Positions 1 through 5,731 of a DNA stretch of 5,731 nt are shown in pieces; positions within the stretch are counted from its first letter, which is position 1; every line of letters starts with the position of its first letter. A program made the position numbers and the translations under genes. The notes below the pieces were generated by a model that was not told the origin of the DNA, ran no database searches, and saw nothing but the letters and a program-made list of their open reading frames with translations. The stretch lies in NCBI GenBank assembly GCA_009923795.1, contig RFSU01000147.1, forward strand, positions 1 to 5,731. Direction: 5' to 3'. Source of the stretch: Sphingomonadaceae bacterium. Lineage in GTDB: Bacteria; Pseudomonadota; Alphaproteobacteria; Sphingomonadales; Sphingomonadaceae.

Positions 1-30
1 GCGACGCTGCGCCTCTTCCAGTGCAATCAT
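1..30 (-). CDS. moeA: Probable molybdopterin molybdenumtransferase MoeA, first 10 codons only
   Basis: The reading frame starts with ATG at 30-28 and runs off the left edge, encoding MIALEEAQRR. The start overlaps the moaC stop by four bases (ATGA), which marks it as the next gene of the operon. The short N-terminus resembles MoeA proteins, which often begin MI-x-x-EEA, and moeA commonly follows moaC in alphaproteobacteria. MoeA inserts molybdate into adenylylated molybdopterin in the cytoplasm, the last step of basic molybdenum cofactor synthesis. Ten residues cannot prove the family, so the name rests mainly on gene order. No strong Shine-Dalgarno lies upstream, so initiation is probably coupled to moaC translation. 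Confidence 0.65.
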   Translation of the reverse strand, partial: MIALEEAQRR

Positions 31-515
31 GGTTCCGCCCGCCAATCGCCAGAACGCCAGTTACCAGACCGTCCTCCCGATTTGGCCAGCAAGCGCACGC
101 CCGTAATCACCATCGCCCGATCCAACGCCTTGGCCATGTCATAGAGGGTTAGCAGAGCAACAGACGCAGCGGTCAGCGCTTCCATCTCAACGCCCGTCGG
201 CCCGGTTGTGCGCGCACAGGCCGTCACGCAAATGCGATCTTCGCGCAGGTCAAAGTCAACAGAGACGGAACTCAGCGCAATGGGATGGCAGAGCGGAATA
301 AGGTCGCTGGTCTTCTTGGCGGCCATAATCCCGGCGATGCGGGCCACGGCCAGAACATCGCCCTTTTTCGCGCGGCCCTCCTTGATGGCGGTGAGCGTCT
401 CGGCAGACATTTGGATAGATCCTTCGGCCAAGGCCTCGCGGGCGGTATCGGCTTTGGCCGATATATCGACCATATGGGCAGACCCGGTGTCGTCCAAATG
501 GGTGAGCTTGCTCAT
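27..515 (-). CDS. moaC: Cyclic pyranopterin monophosphate synthase MoaC
   Basis: MoaC acts with the radical-SAM enzyme MoaA to convert GTP into cyclic pyranopterin monophosphate, the first stage of molybdenum cofactor synthesis in the cytoplasm. MoaC takes the 3',8-cyclo-GTP intermediate and rearranges it. The 162-residue product is the normal length for the family and begins with the usual LTHLD...AHMVDIS segment. Family active-site positions are present: Lys51 in the KKGDVL segment, His77 in LIPLCHPI, the GPTGVEMEAL segment with Glu110 and Glu112, and Asp126 and Lys129 in LYDMAKAL. The C-terminus has the expected AKSGGRSG run, followed by a small repeated SGNWR/SGDWR tail. The ATG at 515-513 overlaps the trpC stop in an ATGA arrangement, and the stop overlaps the next start in the same way. 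No clear Shine-Dalgarno precedes it, so translation is probably coupled to trpC. Confidence 0.97.
   Translation of the reverse strand: MSKLTHLDDTGSAHMVDISAKADTAREALAEGSIQMSAETLTAIKEGRAKKGDVLAVARIAGIMAAKKTSDLIPLCHPIALSSVSVDFDLREDRICVTACARTTGPTGVEMEALTAASVALLTLYDMAKALDRAMVITGVRLLAKSGGRSGNWRSGDWRAEP
39..68 (-). repeat. Degenerate 15-base tandem repeat in the 3' end of moaC
   Basis: Two adjacent 15-base units at 68-54 and 53-39 encode SGNWR and SGDWR and match at 11 of 15 bases. Many MoaC proteins end shortly after one SGDW-like element, so the second copy looks like a small in-frame duplication that lengthens the C-terminal tail. The tail lies beyond the conserved catalytic positions. The similarity is short and could be chance. 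Confidence 0.4.
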
Positions 516-1300
516 GCGCCGGTCAGCAACGCGCGCGTCGCCGCCTCAACATCGGACTGCCGCATCAGGCTTTCCCCGACCAGGAAGCAGCGGACGCCAT
601 GTTCCGCCATCGCTGTCAGATCCTCATGGCTGCCAAGGCCGCTTTCCGCGATAAAGGTGCAGCCGTCCGGCGCACGCCCAACAAGTTCATATGTTTGTGC
701 AAAATCGACCGTGAAGTCTTTGAGATTACGGTTATTTACACCGATGAGGCGGGATCGAAGTTTGAGCGCGCGGTCAAATTCCTCGGCATCGTGCGTCTCG
801 ACGAGAACATCCATGCCAAGGCTTAACGCCGTTTCTTCGATTTCGGCGGCCAGCACATCATCGAGTGCGGCCATGATCACCAAAATGGCATCGGCCCCCA
901 GCGCGCGGGCTTCCAAAACCTGCCAGGGATCCACCATGAAGTCCTTGCGCAATATGGGCAGCGCACAGGCCGCACGGGCGGCGATCAGATAGTCTTCATG
1001 CCCCTGAAAATAGGGCGCATCGGTCAAAACGGAGAGGCAAGCCGCCCCGCCGGCCTCATAGGCACGGGCATGGGCCGGCGGATCAAAATCCTCGCGGATC
1101 AGGCCCTTGGACGGGCTGGCCTTCTTAATCTCGGCAATCAGGCCAAAGCCAGATGCTGCTTTGGCATCAAGGGCCGCCTTAAAGCCACGGGGTGGCGTCT
1201 GGCGGGCGGCTTGCGCTTGCAGGTCGGCCAGTGACAGCGCGGCTTTTCGCGCGGCCACTTCGTCGCGCTTGGTCGCGCAAATTTCATCGAGCTTATTCAT
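512..1300 (-). CDS. trpC: Indole-3-glycerol phosphate synthase TrpC
   Basis: The enzyme closes the indole ring by decarboxylating 1-(2-carboxyphenylamino)-1-deoxyribulose 5-phosphate to indole-3-glycerol phosphate in the cytoplasm. The 262-residue product is a standalone TIM-barrel enzyme of normal length, not fused to TrpF. Catalytic segments appear in order: AEIKKASPSKG (Glu57, Lys59), LRKDF (Lys119), LVETH (Glu168), GVNNRNL (Asn189), FIAESGL (Ser220) and the phosphate-binding FLVGESLM near the end. I chose the ATG at 1300-1298, whose A is also the last base of the trpD stop (TGATG). A TTG three bases upstream (1303-1301) would give a four-base TTGA overlap and one extra residue, and cannot be excluded. 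Only a weak GGA-like element lies upstream, so coupling to trpD translation is likely. The stop overlaps the moaC start by four bases. Confidence 0.97.
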   Translation of the reverse strand: MNKLDEICATKRDEVAARKAALSLADLQAQAARQTPPRGFKAALDAKAASGFGLIAEIKKASPSKGLIREDFDPPAHARAYEAGGAACLSVLTDAPYFQGHEDYLIAARAACALPILRKDFMVDPWQVLEARALGADAILVIMAALDDVLAAEIEETALSLGMDVLVETHDAEEFDRALKLRSRLIGVNNRNLKDFTVDFAQTYELVGRAPDGCTFIAESGLGSHEDLTAMAEHGVRCFLVGESLMRQSDVEAATRALLTGA

Positions 1301-2277
1301 CAAAAGGCGATCCAGCAGTCGAGCAGCGCCTTGGCAAGCCCTTTATCCAATGCCTCGGCGGCTTCTTCCACCCCGCTGGCCAGACTATCGGCATGGCCTG
1401 CGACCATCAGGGCGGCGGCGGCATTGATCAAAACCGCATCGCGATAGGCCCCGGTTTCTCCCGCCAAAAGCCGCTGGAGCGCCGCGGCATTATAGGCCGG
1501 ATCGCCACCGCGCAGCGCCTCTGGCGCATGGCGGGTCAGGCCAAGATCTTCGGGTTCTACACGTATGGGCTGAGCCCCAAGGGTCAGGCAGGTGCTCGGC
1601 CCGCAGACCGAAATTTCGTCCAAGGGCTCATCACCCGCAACCAGCATGGCGGCGTCATACTCCAGCTCAGTCATGGCATCGGCATAAATCGGCAGCAGGC
1701 TTGGTTGGGCAACGCCAATCAACTGCCGCCGGACACCTGCCGGGTTCGCTAATGGGCCGGTCAGGTTAAAGATCGTGCGGCGGCCCAAGGCTTTGCGAAT
1801 AGGGGCCAGCGGAGCCAAGGCGGGGTGGTGCTTCTGGGCAAAGAGAAAGCAAATGCCAAGGTCTGCCAGCGTGGCTTCGGCCTGTTCCGACGCCCGGTCG
1901 AGGTTCAGGCCCAACGCCTCTAGCGTATCCGCCGCGCCTGCTTTTGACGAGGCCGCCCGATTGCCGTGCTTTGCAACCGGAACATCACAGGCGGCAACAA
2001 CAATGGCCACCGCCGTTGAAATATTGAGGGAATGTGCGCCATCGCCGCCTGTGCCGCAGACATCAATGGAGTTGTCCGGCGCCTTCACCCGGATCATCCG
2101 GGCCCGCATTGCGCGAACGGCAGCGGCAATTTCGCTGCTGCTTTCACCGCGCACCGACATATCGGTCAGAAACTGGGCAGTCTCATCAGCGGCAGCCGCC
2201 CCATCCAATATCTGGTCAAAGGCGGCCCGCGCCGCCTGTGCATCCAGCGGTGCGGTCGCATCGGGAAGGCGGCTCAC
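1300..2277 (-). CDS. trpD: Anthranilate phosphoribosyltransferase TrpD
   Basis: TrpD transfers the phosphoribosyl group of PRPP to anthranilate, the second step of tryptophan synthesis, in the cytoplasm. The 325-residue product is near the usual family length. It has an N-terminal helical domain followed by the diagnostic PRPP-site segments: DVCGTGGDG (residues 72-80), NISTA (85-89) and KHGNRAASSKAGAADTLEA (103-121, usually KHGNR-S-SSKSG-AD-LEA). Later come FNLTGPLANPA (170-180) and the metal-binding Asp220-Glu221 in LDEIS. The start is GTG at 2277-2275, overlapping the trpG stop as GTGA and preceded by the strongest ribosome binding site in the window. The protein is a standalone TrpD, not the TrpGD fusion of enteric bacteria. 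The repeated Ala for Ser changes in the KHGNR loop are mild and unlikely to affect function. Confidence 0.97.
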   Translation of the reverse strand: MSRLPDATAPLDAQAARAAFDQILDGAAAADETAQFLTDMSVRGESSSEIAAAVRAMRARMIRVKAPDNSIDVCGTGGDGAHSLNISTAVAIVVAACDVPVAKHGNRAASSKAGAADTLEALGLNLDRASEQAEATLADLGICFLFAQKHHPALAPLAPIRKALGRRTIFNLTGPLANPAGVRRQLIGVAQPSLLPIYADAMTELEYDAAMLVAGDEPLDEISVCGPSTCLTLGAQPIRVEPEDLGLTRHAPEALRGGDPAYNAAALQRLLAGETGAYRDAVLINAAAALMVAGHADSLASGVEEAAEALDKGLAKALLDCWIAF

Positions 2278-2870
2278 GCCCGCTCCTTCACTGGCAAGCC
2301 GGCCAGCGCCATGAAATTTGCGAGCATGGCATGGCCATGTTCGGTTGCGATGCTTTCTGGGTGGAACTGAACGCTGTGGATCGGCAGGTCGTGGTGGCGA
2401 AAGCCCATCACATGGTCATCATCGCTCCGCGCGTTGATGACCAGAAAATCGGGAATATCCTCCACCACCAGCGAATGATAGCGCGTGGCGGTAAAGGGGG
2501 AGGGAAGACCCGCGAACAGGCCTGATCCATCATGCGTTACGAGCGATGTCTTGCCGTGCATCAGGCCGCCGCGAACCACCTTGCCACCAAAATGCTGGCC
2601 AATGGATTGGTGGCCCAGACACACACCGAGCAAAGGCTTGCCCGCATCGGCACAGGCCGACACCAGATCGAGCGAAATGCCCGCCTCATTGGGTGTGCAC
2701 GGGCCGGGCGACAGCAGAAAAGCCTTCGCGCCCGACGAGATCGCTTCTGCCGCCGTCAGCGCATCATTGCGGACAACATCCACCTGCGCCCCCAATTCCA
2801 TCAGATAATGGACAAGGTTCCAGGTGAAGCTGTCATAATTATCTATGACGAGGATTTTGTCGGCAGCCAT
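2274..2870 (-). CDS. trpG: Anthranilate synthase glutaminase component TrpG
   Basis: TrpG is a class I glutamine amidotransferase that releases ammonia from glutamine and channels it to TrpE for anthranilate formation. The 198-residue product opens with the typical ILVIDNYDSFTWNLV. It has the oxyanion PGPCTP (residues 55-60), the nucleophile Cys84 in LLGVCLGHQSI, and His170 and Glu172 in VQFHPES, so the catalytic triad is complete. The start is the ATG at 2870-2868, because the conserved family N-terminus begins three to four residues later. The frame stays open upstream into the hydrolase gene, but that extension resembles nothing in the family. No good Shine-Dalgarno precedes the ATG; only a weak TAGAG is seen. 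The stop overlaps the trpD GTG by four bases. Such proteins may also serve PabB in folate synthesis; the sequence cannot decide that. Confidence 0.96.
   Translation of the reverse strand: MAADKILVIDNYDSFTWNLVHYLMELGAQVDVVRNDALTAAEAISSGAKAFLLSPGPCTPNEAGISLDLVSACADAGKPLLGVCLGHQSIGQHFGGKVVRGGLMHGKTSLVTHDGSGLFAGLPSPFTATRYHSLVVEDIPDFLVINARSDDDHVMGFRHHDLPIHSVQFHPESIATEHGHAMLANFMALAGLPVKERA
2283..2288 (-). promoter_or_regulatory. Ribosome binding site of trpD
   Basis: The minus strand reads AAGGAG here, five bases before the GTG at 2277-2275. It is the best Shine-Dalgarno match in the window and lies inside the last codons of trpG. It supports the GTG as the true trpD start and may offset the weaker start codon. 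Confidence 0.8.
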
Positions 2871-2895
2871 AGACTTGGCTCTAGGCGGATCGGGG

Positions 2896-3951
2896 CTATT
2901 TTGCCAATAATTTCGCCAGATCGTCCTTCCAGAATTTTGCCCATGTGTGCGTTCCATGGCCCTTGGTTTCGGCACTGGCCGGGATCAGGATGAACTGCGC
3001 CTTGGGCATCCGTTTGACGGCCTGTTCCGCCATGCCAAGCTCAGGCGGATTGATGAAGTCATCCCCAGAGTTGATCCAGAGCACGGGAACCGTGATTTTC
3101 TCTAGATTTGGATCGGGATTATAGGTGCGAGAGCTTTCGAGCTGATAAATGGTGTCATTGGCATCCGTCCCGCCGGACCTTGCCGTCACAGCGGTGTCGA
3201 GCGCCTTTTCTGCCGCATCCCGGGTGGGGAAATTCGCTTGCAGGGCAACAGGGTTGGCCCCTGCGATCAGGCCCAGATAATCGGCGGTGCGCAGGCCCTG
3301 AACAGGTGGGCTGGTGTAGTTGCCACCATTCCAAATGGGATCGGATTTAATCGCATCCACCGACATTTTGCGCCACCAGCGGTTGCGCCCGGCAATGGCC
3401 GTTGCGTTGCAGGCAAAGGGGGCCAGCCGCGCCGCGGCACCTTGATAGGTCGTGCCCCAGACAAAGGCATGCATACAGCCCATAGATGTGCCGAGAATAA
3501 GCTGAAGTTTCTTGATGCCCAGCGTCTCTGTCACCAGCCGATATTGGGCCCGCACCATGTCGTCATAATCATAACGCGGAAAGGCCATGCGCAGGCCATC
3601 TGACGGTTTGGACGAGTCTCCATGGCCGATATTGTCCGGCAAAATGACGAAATAGCGCGTGATGTCGAGCGGTTGACCGGGGCCATAAAGTGCATCGGCA
3701 AATTGCGGGCGGAAAAATTGTTTACCCGTTCCGCCTGTGCCGTGGAGGATCATCACCGCATTATCGATCTCTCCCGCGGCATTGCGGTGCGGCGTGCCGA
3801 GCGTCGTGTAATGGATTTTCAGTTCGGGCAGGGTTTCGCCTGTTCCAAAGCGGAAATCCTTGAAACTGGCATCGGCTTCTTTCGCGCCATCAATCGGGGC
3901 GGCAAGGGAAGGGGCCGCAACAAGGGCCAGCGCCAAGAGAAGTTTCTTCAT
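2896..3951 (-). CDS. Secreted MetX-like alpha/beta hydrolase of unknown substrate
   Basis: The 351-residue product has a Sec-type signal peptide: Lys2-Lys3, a leucine/alanine core and a likely cut after SLA at residue 17. The mature enzyme is therefore probably periplasmic or exported. The fold is that of alpha/beta hydrolases related to homoserine O-acetyltransferase (MetX). It shows ILHGTGGTG (68-75), PDNIGHGDSSKPSDG (105-119), a DMVRAQ helix (131-136), the nucleophile elbow LGTSMGC with Ser156, the acid Asp297 or Asp298 in WINSGDDFINPP, and a histidine in KGHGTH (His332 most likely). The triad is thus intact. True MetX proteins have GGSMGG at the elbow and no signal peptide, so a methionine role is unlikely; ester or acyl-transfer chemistry is possible. 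I chose the ATG at 3951-3949 because GGAG lies six bases upstream and the signal peptide begins there. The ATG at 3963 would add MELQ. The gene sits between trpE and trpG with 26- and 25-base gaps. Confidence 0.88.
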   Translation of the reverse strand: MKKLLLALALVAAPSLAAPIDGAKEADASFKDFRFGTGETLPELKIHYTTLGTPHRNAAGEIDNAVMILHGTGGTGKQFFRPQFADALYGPGQPLDITRYFVILPDNIGHGDSSKPSDGLRMAFPRYDYDDMVRAQYRLVTETLGIKKLQLILGTSMGCMHAFVWGTTYQGAAARLAPFACNATAIAGRNRWWRKMSVDAIKSDPIWNGGNYTSPPVQGLRTADYLGLIAGANPVALQANFPTRDAAEKALDTAVTARSGGTDANDTIYQLESSRTYNPDPNLEKITVPVLWINSGDDFINPPELGMAEQAVKRMPKAQFILIPASAETKGHGTHTWAKFWKDDLAKLLAK

Positions 3952-3957
3952 CTGCAA

Positions 3958-3961
3958 CTCC
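3958..3961 (-). promoter_or_regulatory. Ribosome binding site of the MetX-like hydrolase gene
   Basis: The minus strand reads GGAG six bases before the ATG at 3951-3949, in the short A/T-rich gap after the trpE stop. It favours that start over the in-frame ATG at 3963-3961, which overlaps the element itself. It means the gene has its own initiation signal and does not depend on stop/start coupling to trpE. Confidence 0.7.
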
Positions 3962-3977
3962 ATAAATAGATTAAATT

Positions 3978-5495
3978 TTATTGGCCAAAGCCCGCATCGG
4001 CGGCGACGCGCAGCGCCTCTTTTGCGGCCGCAATCAGCGCGCCCGATTTGGCCTCGCATTCGCGTTGTTCATAGGCCGGGTCGCTATCTGCCACGATGCC
4101 AGCCCCTGCCTGCACATGCATGACGCCATCTTTCACAATCGCGGTGCGCAGGACGATGCAGCTGTCCATATTCCCATCGGGAGAGAAATAGCCAACGCCG
4201 CCCGCATAAGCACCGCGTGTTTCCGGCTCTAGCTCTGCAATAATCTCACAGGCACGCACCTTGGGCGCGCCCGATACGGTGCCAGCCGGGAATCCCGCGA
4301 ACAAAGCATCAATTGCATCTTTGCCGGGGGCGAGCTTGCCGACCACATTGGACACAATGTGCATCACATGGCTGTAAAACTCGACCATATAACTGTCCGT
4401 CACGGTCACGCTGCCGCCTTCGGCGACGCGCCCCACATCATTTCGGCCGAGATCAAGCAGCATCAAATGCTCTGCCCGTTCCTTGGGGTCGGCCAGCAAA
4501 GACGCCCTATTTTCAGCATCTTCCAGTGCTGTTTTGCCGCGTGGGCGTGTGCCTGCAATTGGCCGGATGGTCACTTCGCCATCGCGCACCCGCACCAAAA
4601 TTTCCGGGCTCGATCCGGTGAGGGAAAAGCCGGGGAAATCGAGGAGGTAGAGAAAGGGAGACGGATTGATCCGGCGGAGCGCCCGGTAAAGATCAATGGA
4701 CGGCAACGGAAACGGCAGGGTGAACCGCTGGGCGAGCACCACCTGAAAAATATCACCCGCCGTGATATAGTCCTTCGCCTTCAACACCATCTCTGCATAT
4801 TGGCCGTTTTCGAGCACGGGCTGCGGCGTCAAAGTGGCGGCGTCCGGCAGAGCGCTCGACCGAGATGGGGCGGGCAGGGCGCGCGCCAGCCGCGCGGCGG
4901 CGGCCTCTATCCGGTCCACGGCGGCATCAATTTGCGCGGAGGCTTCCTTATGTCCAGGCCACACAGGGGCAACTAGAAACAGGCGATCGGCCAGCCGGTC
5001 AAATACCAGAATAAGGGTCGGGCGCACGAACAACATGTCCGGCACGCCAATGGGGTTGGGCGCGGGGCGGGGGAGTTTTTCCACCAGTCCCACAGTCTCA
5101 TAGCCAAAATAGCCAACCAAACAGGCCAGCGCCTTGGGCAGCGGATTTGGCACATCAATGCGGCAGGCGCTGACCAGCGCCCGCAGAGCGGTCAGGCTAT
5201 CGTCTTCTAAGGGCGTGAAGGCGTCCCGATCCGTCGCCCAGTCCCGATTGACCTCAGCGGCGGACCCATTGGCGCGAAAGACAAGATCAGGGGCAAGGCC
5301 AATCAGGCTATAGCGCCCACGCACCGCCCCGCCTTCTACCGATTCCAGCAAAAAATCCCCGCGGCCGTCCTCATAAAGCTTAAGAAAGGCCGAAACGGGG
5401 GTTTCGGTATCGGCAATGAGGCTGCGCCAGACGAGCGCCGGTTTTCCAGACCGAAGCTGGTGAAGCGCAAGCGCATCATCCCCAGCCAGTGTCAC
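3978..5495 (-). CDS. trpE: Anthranilate synthase component I TrpE
   Basis: TrpE binds chorismate and, with ammonia from TrpG, forms anthranilate and pyruvate, the committed step of tryptophan synthesis in the cytoplasm. The 505-residue product is full length for the family. The N-terminal domain carries LLESVE (49-54), whose Ser52 aligns with the tryptophan feedback site of characterised TrpE enzymes. NPSPFLY (277-283) lines the same pocket. The chorismate-binding domain follows: GSSPEIL (294-300), RPIAGTRPRG (311-320), DLGRNDVGRV (348-357), FPAGTVSGAPKVRA (402-415), GGVGYFSPDGNMD (432-444) and QAGAGIVADSDP (462-473). A variable Ala/Pro linker lies around residues 207-228. The start is GTG at 5495-5493, overlapping the stop of the upstream foldase gene as GTGA. 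No clear Shine-Dalgarno precedes it. The domain set and NPSPF pocket favour TrpE over the paralogue PabB, and the operon confirms it. Confidence 0.97.
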   Translation of the reverse strand: MTLAGDDALALHQLRSGKPALVWRSLIADTETPVSAFLKLYEDGRGDFLLESVEGGAVRGRYSLIGLAPDLVFRANGSAAEVNRDWATDRDAFTPLEDDSLTALRALVSACRIDVPNPLPKALACLVGYFGYETVGLVEKLPRPAPNPIGVPDMLFVRPTLILVFDRLADRLFLVAPVWPGHKEASAQIDAAVDRIEAAAARLARALPAPSRSSALPDAATLTPQPVLENGQYAEMVLKAKDYITAGDIFQVVLAQRFTLPFPLPSIDLYRALRRINPSPFLYLLDFPGFSLTGSSPEILVRVRDGEVTIRPIAGTRPRGKTALEDAENRASLLADPKERAEHLMLLDLGRNDVGRVAEGGSVTVTDSYMVEFYSHVMHIVSNVVGKLAPGKDAIDALFAGFPAGTVSGAPKVRACEIIAELEPETRGAYAGGVGYFSPDGNMDSCIVLRTAIVKDGVMHVQAGAGIVADSDPAYEQRECEAKSGALIAAAKEALRVAADAGFGQ

Positions 5496-5731
5496 CGCCC
5501 GGCTGACCCAGTCAGGCTACGGCGCAACTCCCGAATGGCATCTTCATTGCGCTCGGTTTTGATGGCCGCCTTTACGGCGTTTGCAAACTGGGCGGTATAT
5601 TCCTGCCCAATTGCGTTCGACAATTGAGACTGCGTGGCCGGGACAAGGCTGGGATCGGAGCGTAAATCGCCAACTTCAATCCGTTCCAGCTTCACCAACA
5701 TCCAGCCCTGCTTGTCCGCGGTGGGAACGAC
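5492..5731 (-). CDS. C-terminus of a PpiD/SurA-like peptidyl-prolyl isomerase (5' part outside the window)
   Basis: Seventy-nine codons are visible, entering from the right edge with VVPTADKQGWMLVKLERIEVGD and ending LTGSAGR before a TGA. The GW-x-LVKLERIEVGD strand looks like the last part of a parvulin-type or SurA/PpiD C-terminal segment. The helix that follows (EYTAQFANAVKAAIKTERNE) matches my recollection of the tail of sphingomonad PpiD-like proteins, which sit in the inner membrane and help fold outer-membrane and secreted proteins. An ATG at 5701-5699 would give a 69-residue protein, but the frame is open to the edge and that methionine lies within the conserved strand, so it is internal. 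The stop overlaps the trpE GTG by four bases. No catalytic domain or membrane anchor is visible here. Confidence 0.75.
   Translation of the reverse strand, partial: VVPTADKQGWMLVKLERIEVGDLRSDPSLVPATQSQLSNAIGQEYTAQFANAVKAAIKTERNEDAIRELRRSLTGSAGR

Noticed and set aside
285..992. Long plus-strand open frame (235 codons) opposite moaC and trpC
   Set aside because: It lies antisense to two certain genes, resembles no family, and is rich in Arg/Ser/Ala as expected from reading GC-rich coding DNA backwards.
1192..1752. Plus-strand open frame of 186 codons opposite trpD and the start of trpC
   Set aside because: It is an antisense shadow of conserved TrpD and TrpC sequence, with no recognisable domain and no convincing ribosome binding site.
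2871..2895. Possible terminator or promoter in the gap between the hydrolase and trpG
   Set aside because: I see no GC-rich stem followed by a T-run on the minus strand and no recognisable -35/-10 pair in or just before this 25-base gap.
2871..2975. N-terminal extension of trpG from an ATG at 2975, adding 35 residues and overlapping the hydrolase gene
   Set aside because: The extra residues are unlike the family, and the conserved TrpG N-terminus begins right after the ATG at 2870. The open frame is a by-product of the hydrolase coding sequence.
2885..3990. Short similarity (TTGGC followed by A-rich sequence) between the end of trpE and the end of the hydrolase gene, considered as an insertion footprint
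   Set aside because: The match is only a few bases, imperfect, and falls partly in coding sequence; it is not a convincing target-site duplication or direct repeat.
3952..4059. N-terminal extension of the hydrolase from an ATG at 4059, overlapping the end of trpE
   Set aside because: The extension is an Arg-rich shadow of the trpE C-terminus. A signal peptide with a well-placed GGAG starts at 3951 instead.
4359..4976. Plus-strand open frame of 205 codons opposite trpE
   Set aside because: It mirrors conserved TrpE motifs on the other strand and has no independent protein-like features.

Overview
The window is a compact, all minus-strand operon of a Gram-negative alphaproteobacterium, most likely a sphingomonad (Sphingomonadaceae/Erythrobacteraceae). 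This placement rests on three things: the moderately GC-rich sequence, the gene order PpiD-type foldase – trpE – trpG – trpD – trpC – moaC – moeA as I know it from that order, and the sphingomonad character of the foldase tail. It is an inference from gene order and protein style, not from a database search.

Read in the direction of transcription (high to low coordinates), the window opens with the last 79 codons of a PpiD/SurA-like periplasmic peptidyl-prolyl isomerase (5731-5492). Next comes trpE (5495-3978), the chorismate-binding subunit of anthranilate synthase. A secreted MetX-like alpha/beta hydrolase follows (3951-2896), then trpG (2870-2274, the glutaminase subunit), trpD (2277-1300), trpC (1300-512) and moaC (515-27). 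The first ten codons of a gene that is probably moeA lie at the left edge (30-1). There is no intergenic stretch longer than 26 bases, and I see no RNA gene, CRISPR array, insertion sequence, attachment site or clear terminator.

TrpE and TrpG together make anthranilate from chorismate and glutamine. TrpD adds the phosphoribosyl group and TrpC closes the indole ring, so the window supplies the first, second and fourth steps of tryptophan synthesis. TrpF, TrpB and TrpA are not here. MoaC, and MoeA if the call is right, belong to molybdenum cofactor synthesis and are tied to the trp genes by stop/start overlaps.

Five of the seven gene junctions overlap by 1-4 bases (GTGA, ATGA or TGATG), which suggests translational coupling. 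The two exceptions flank the hydrolase, which has 26- and 25-base gaps and its own ribosome binding site. It separates the two genes whose products form one enzyme complex. This insertion-like gene, an exported hydrolase with an intact catalytic triad but unknown substrate, is the most unusual thing in the window. Everything else is well-conserved housekeeping biosynthesis, and I see no evidence of an undescribed multi-gene system.
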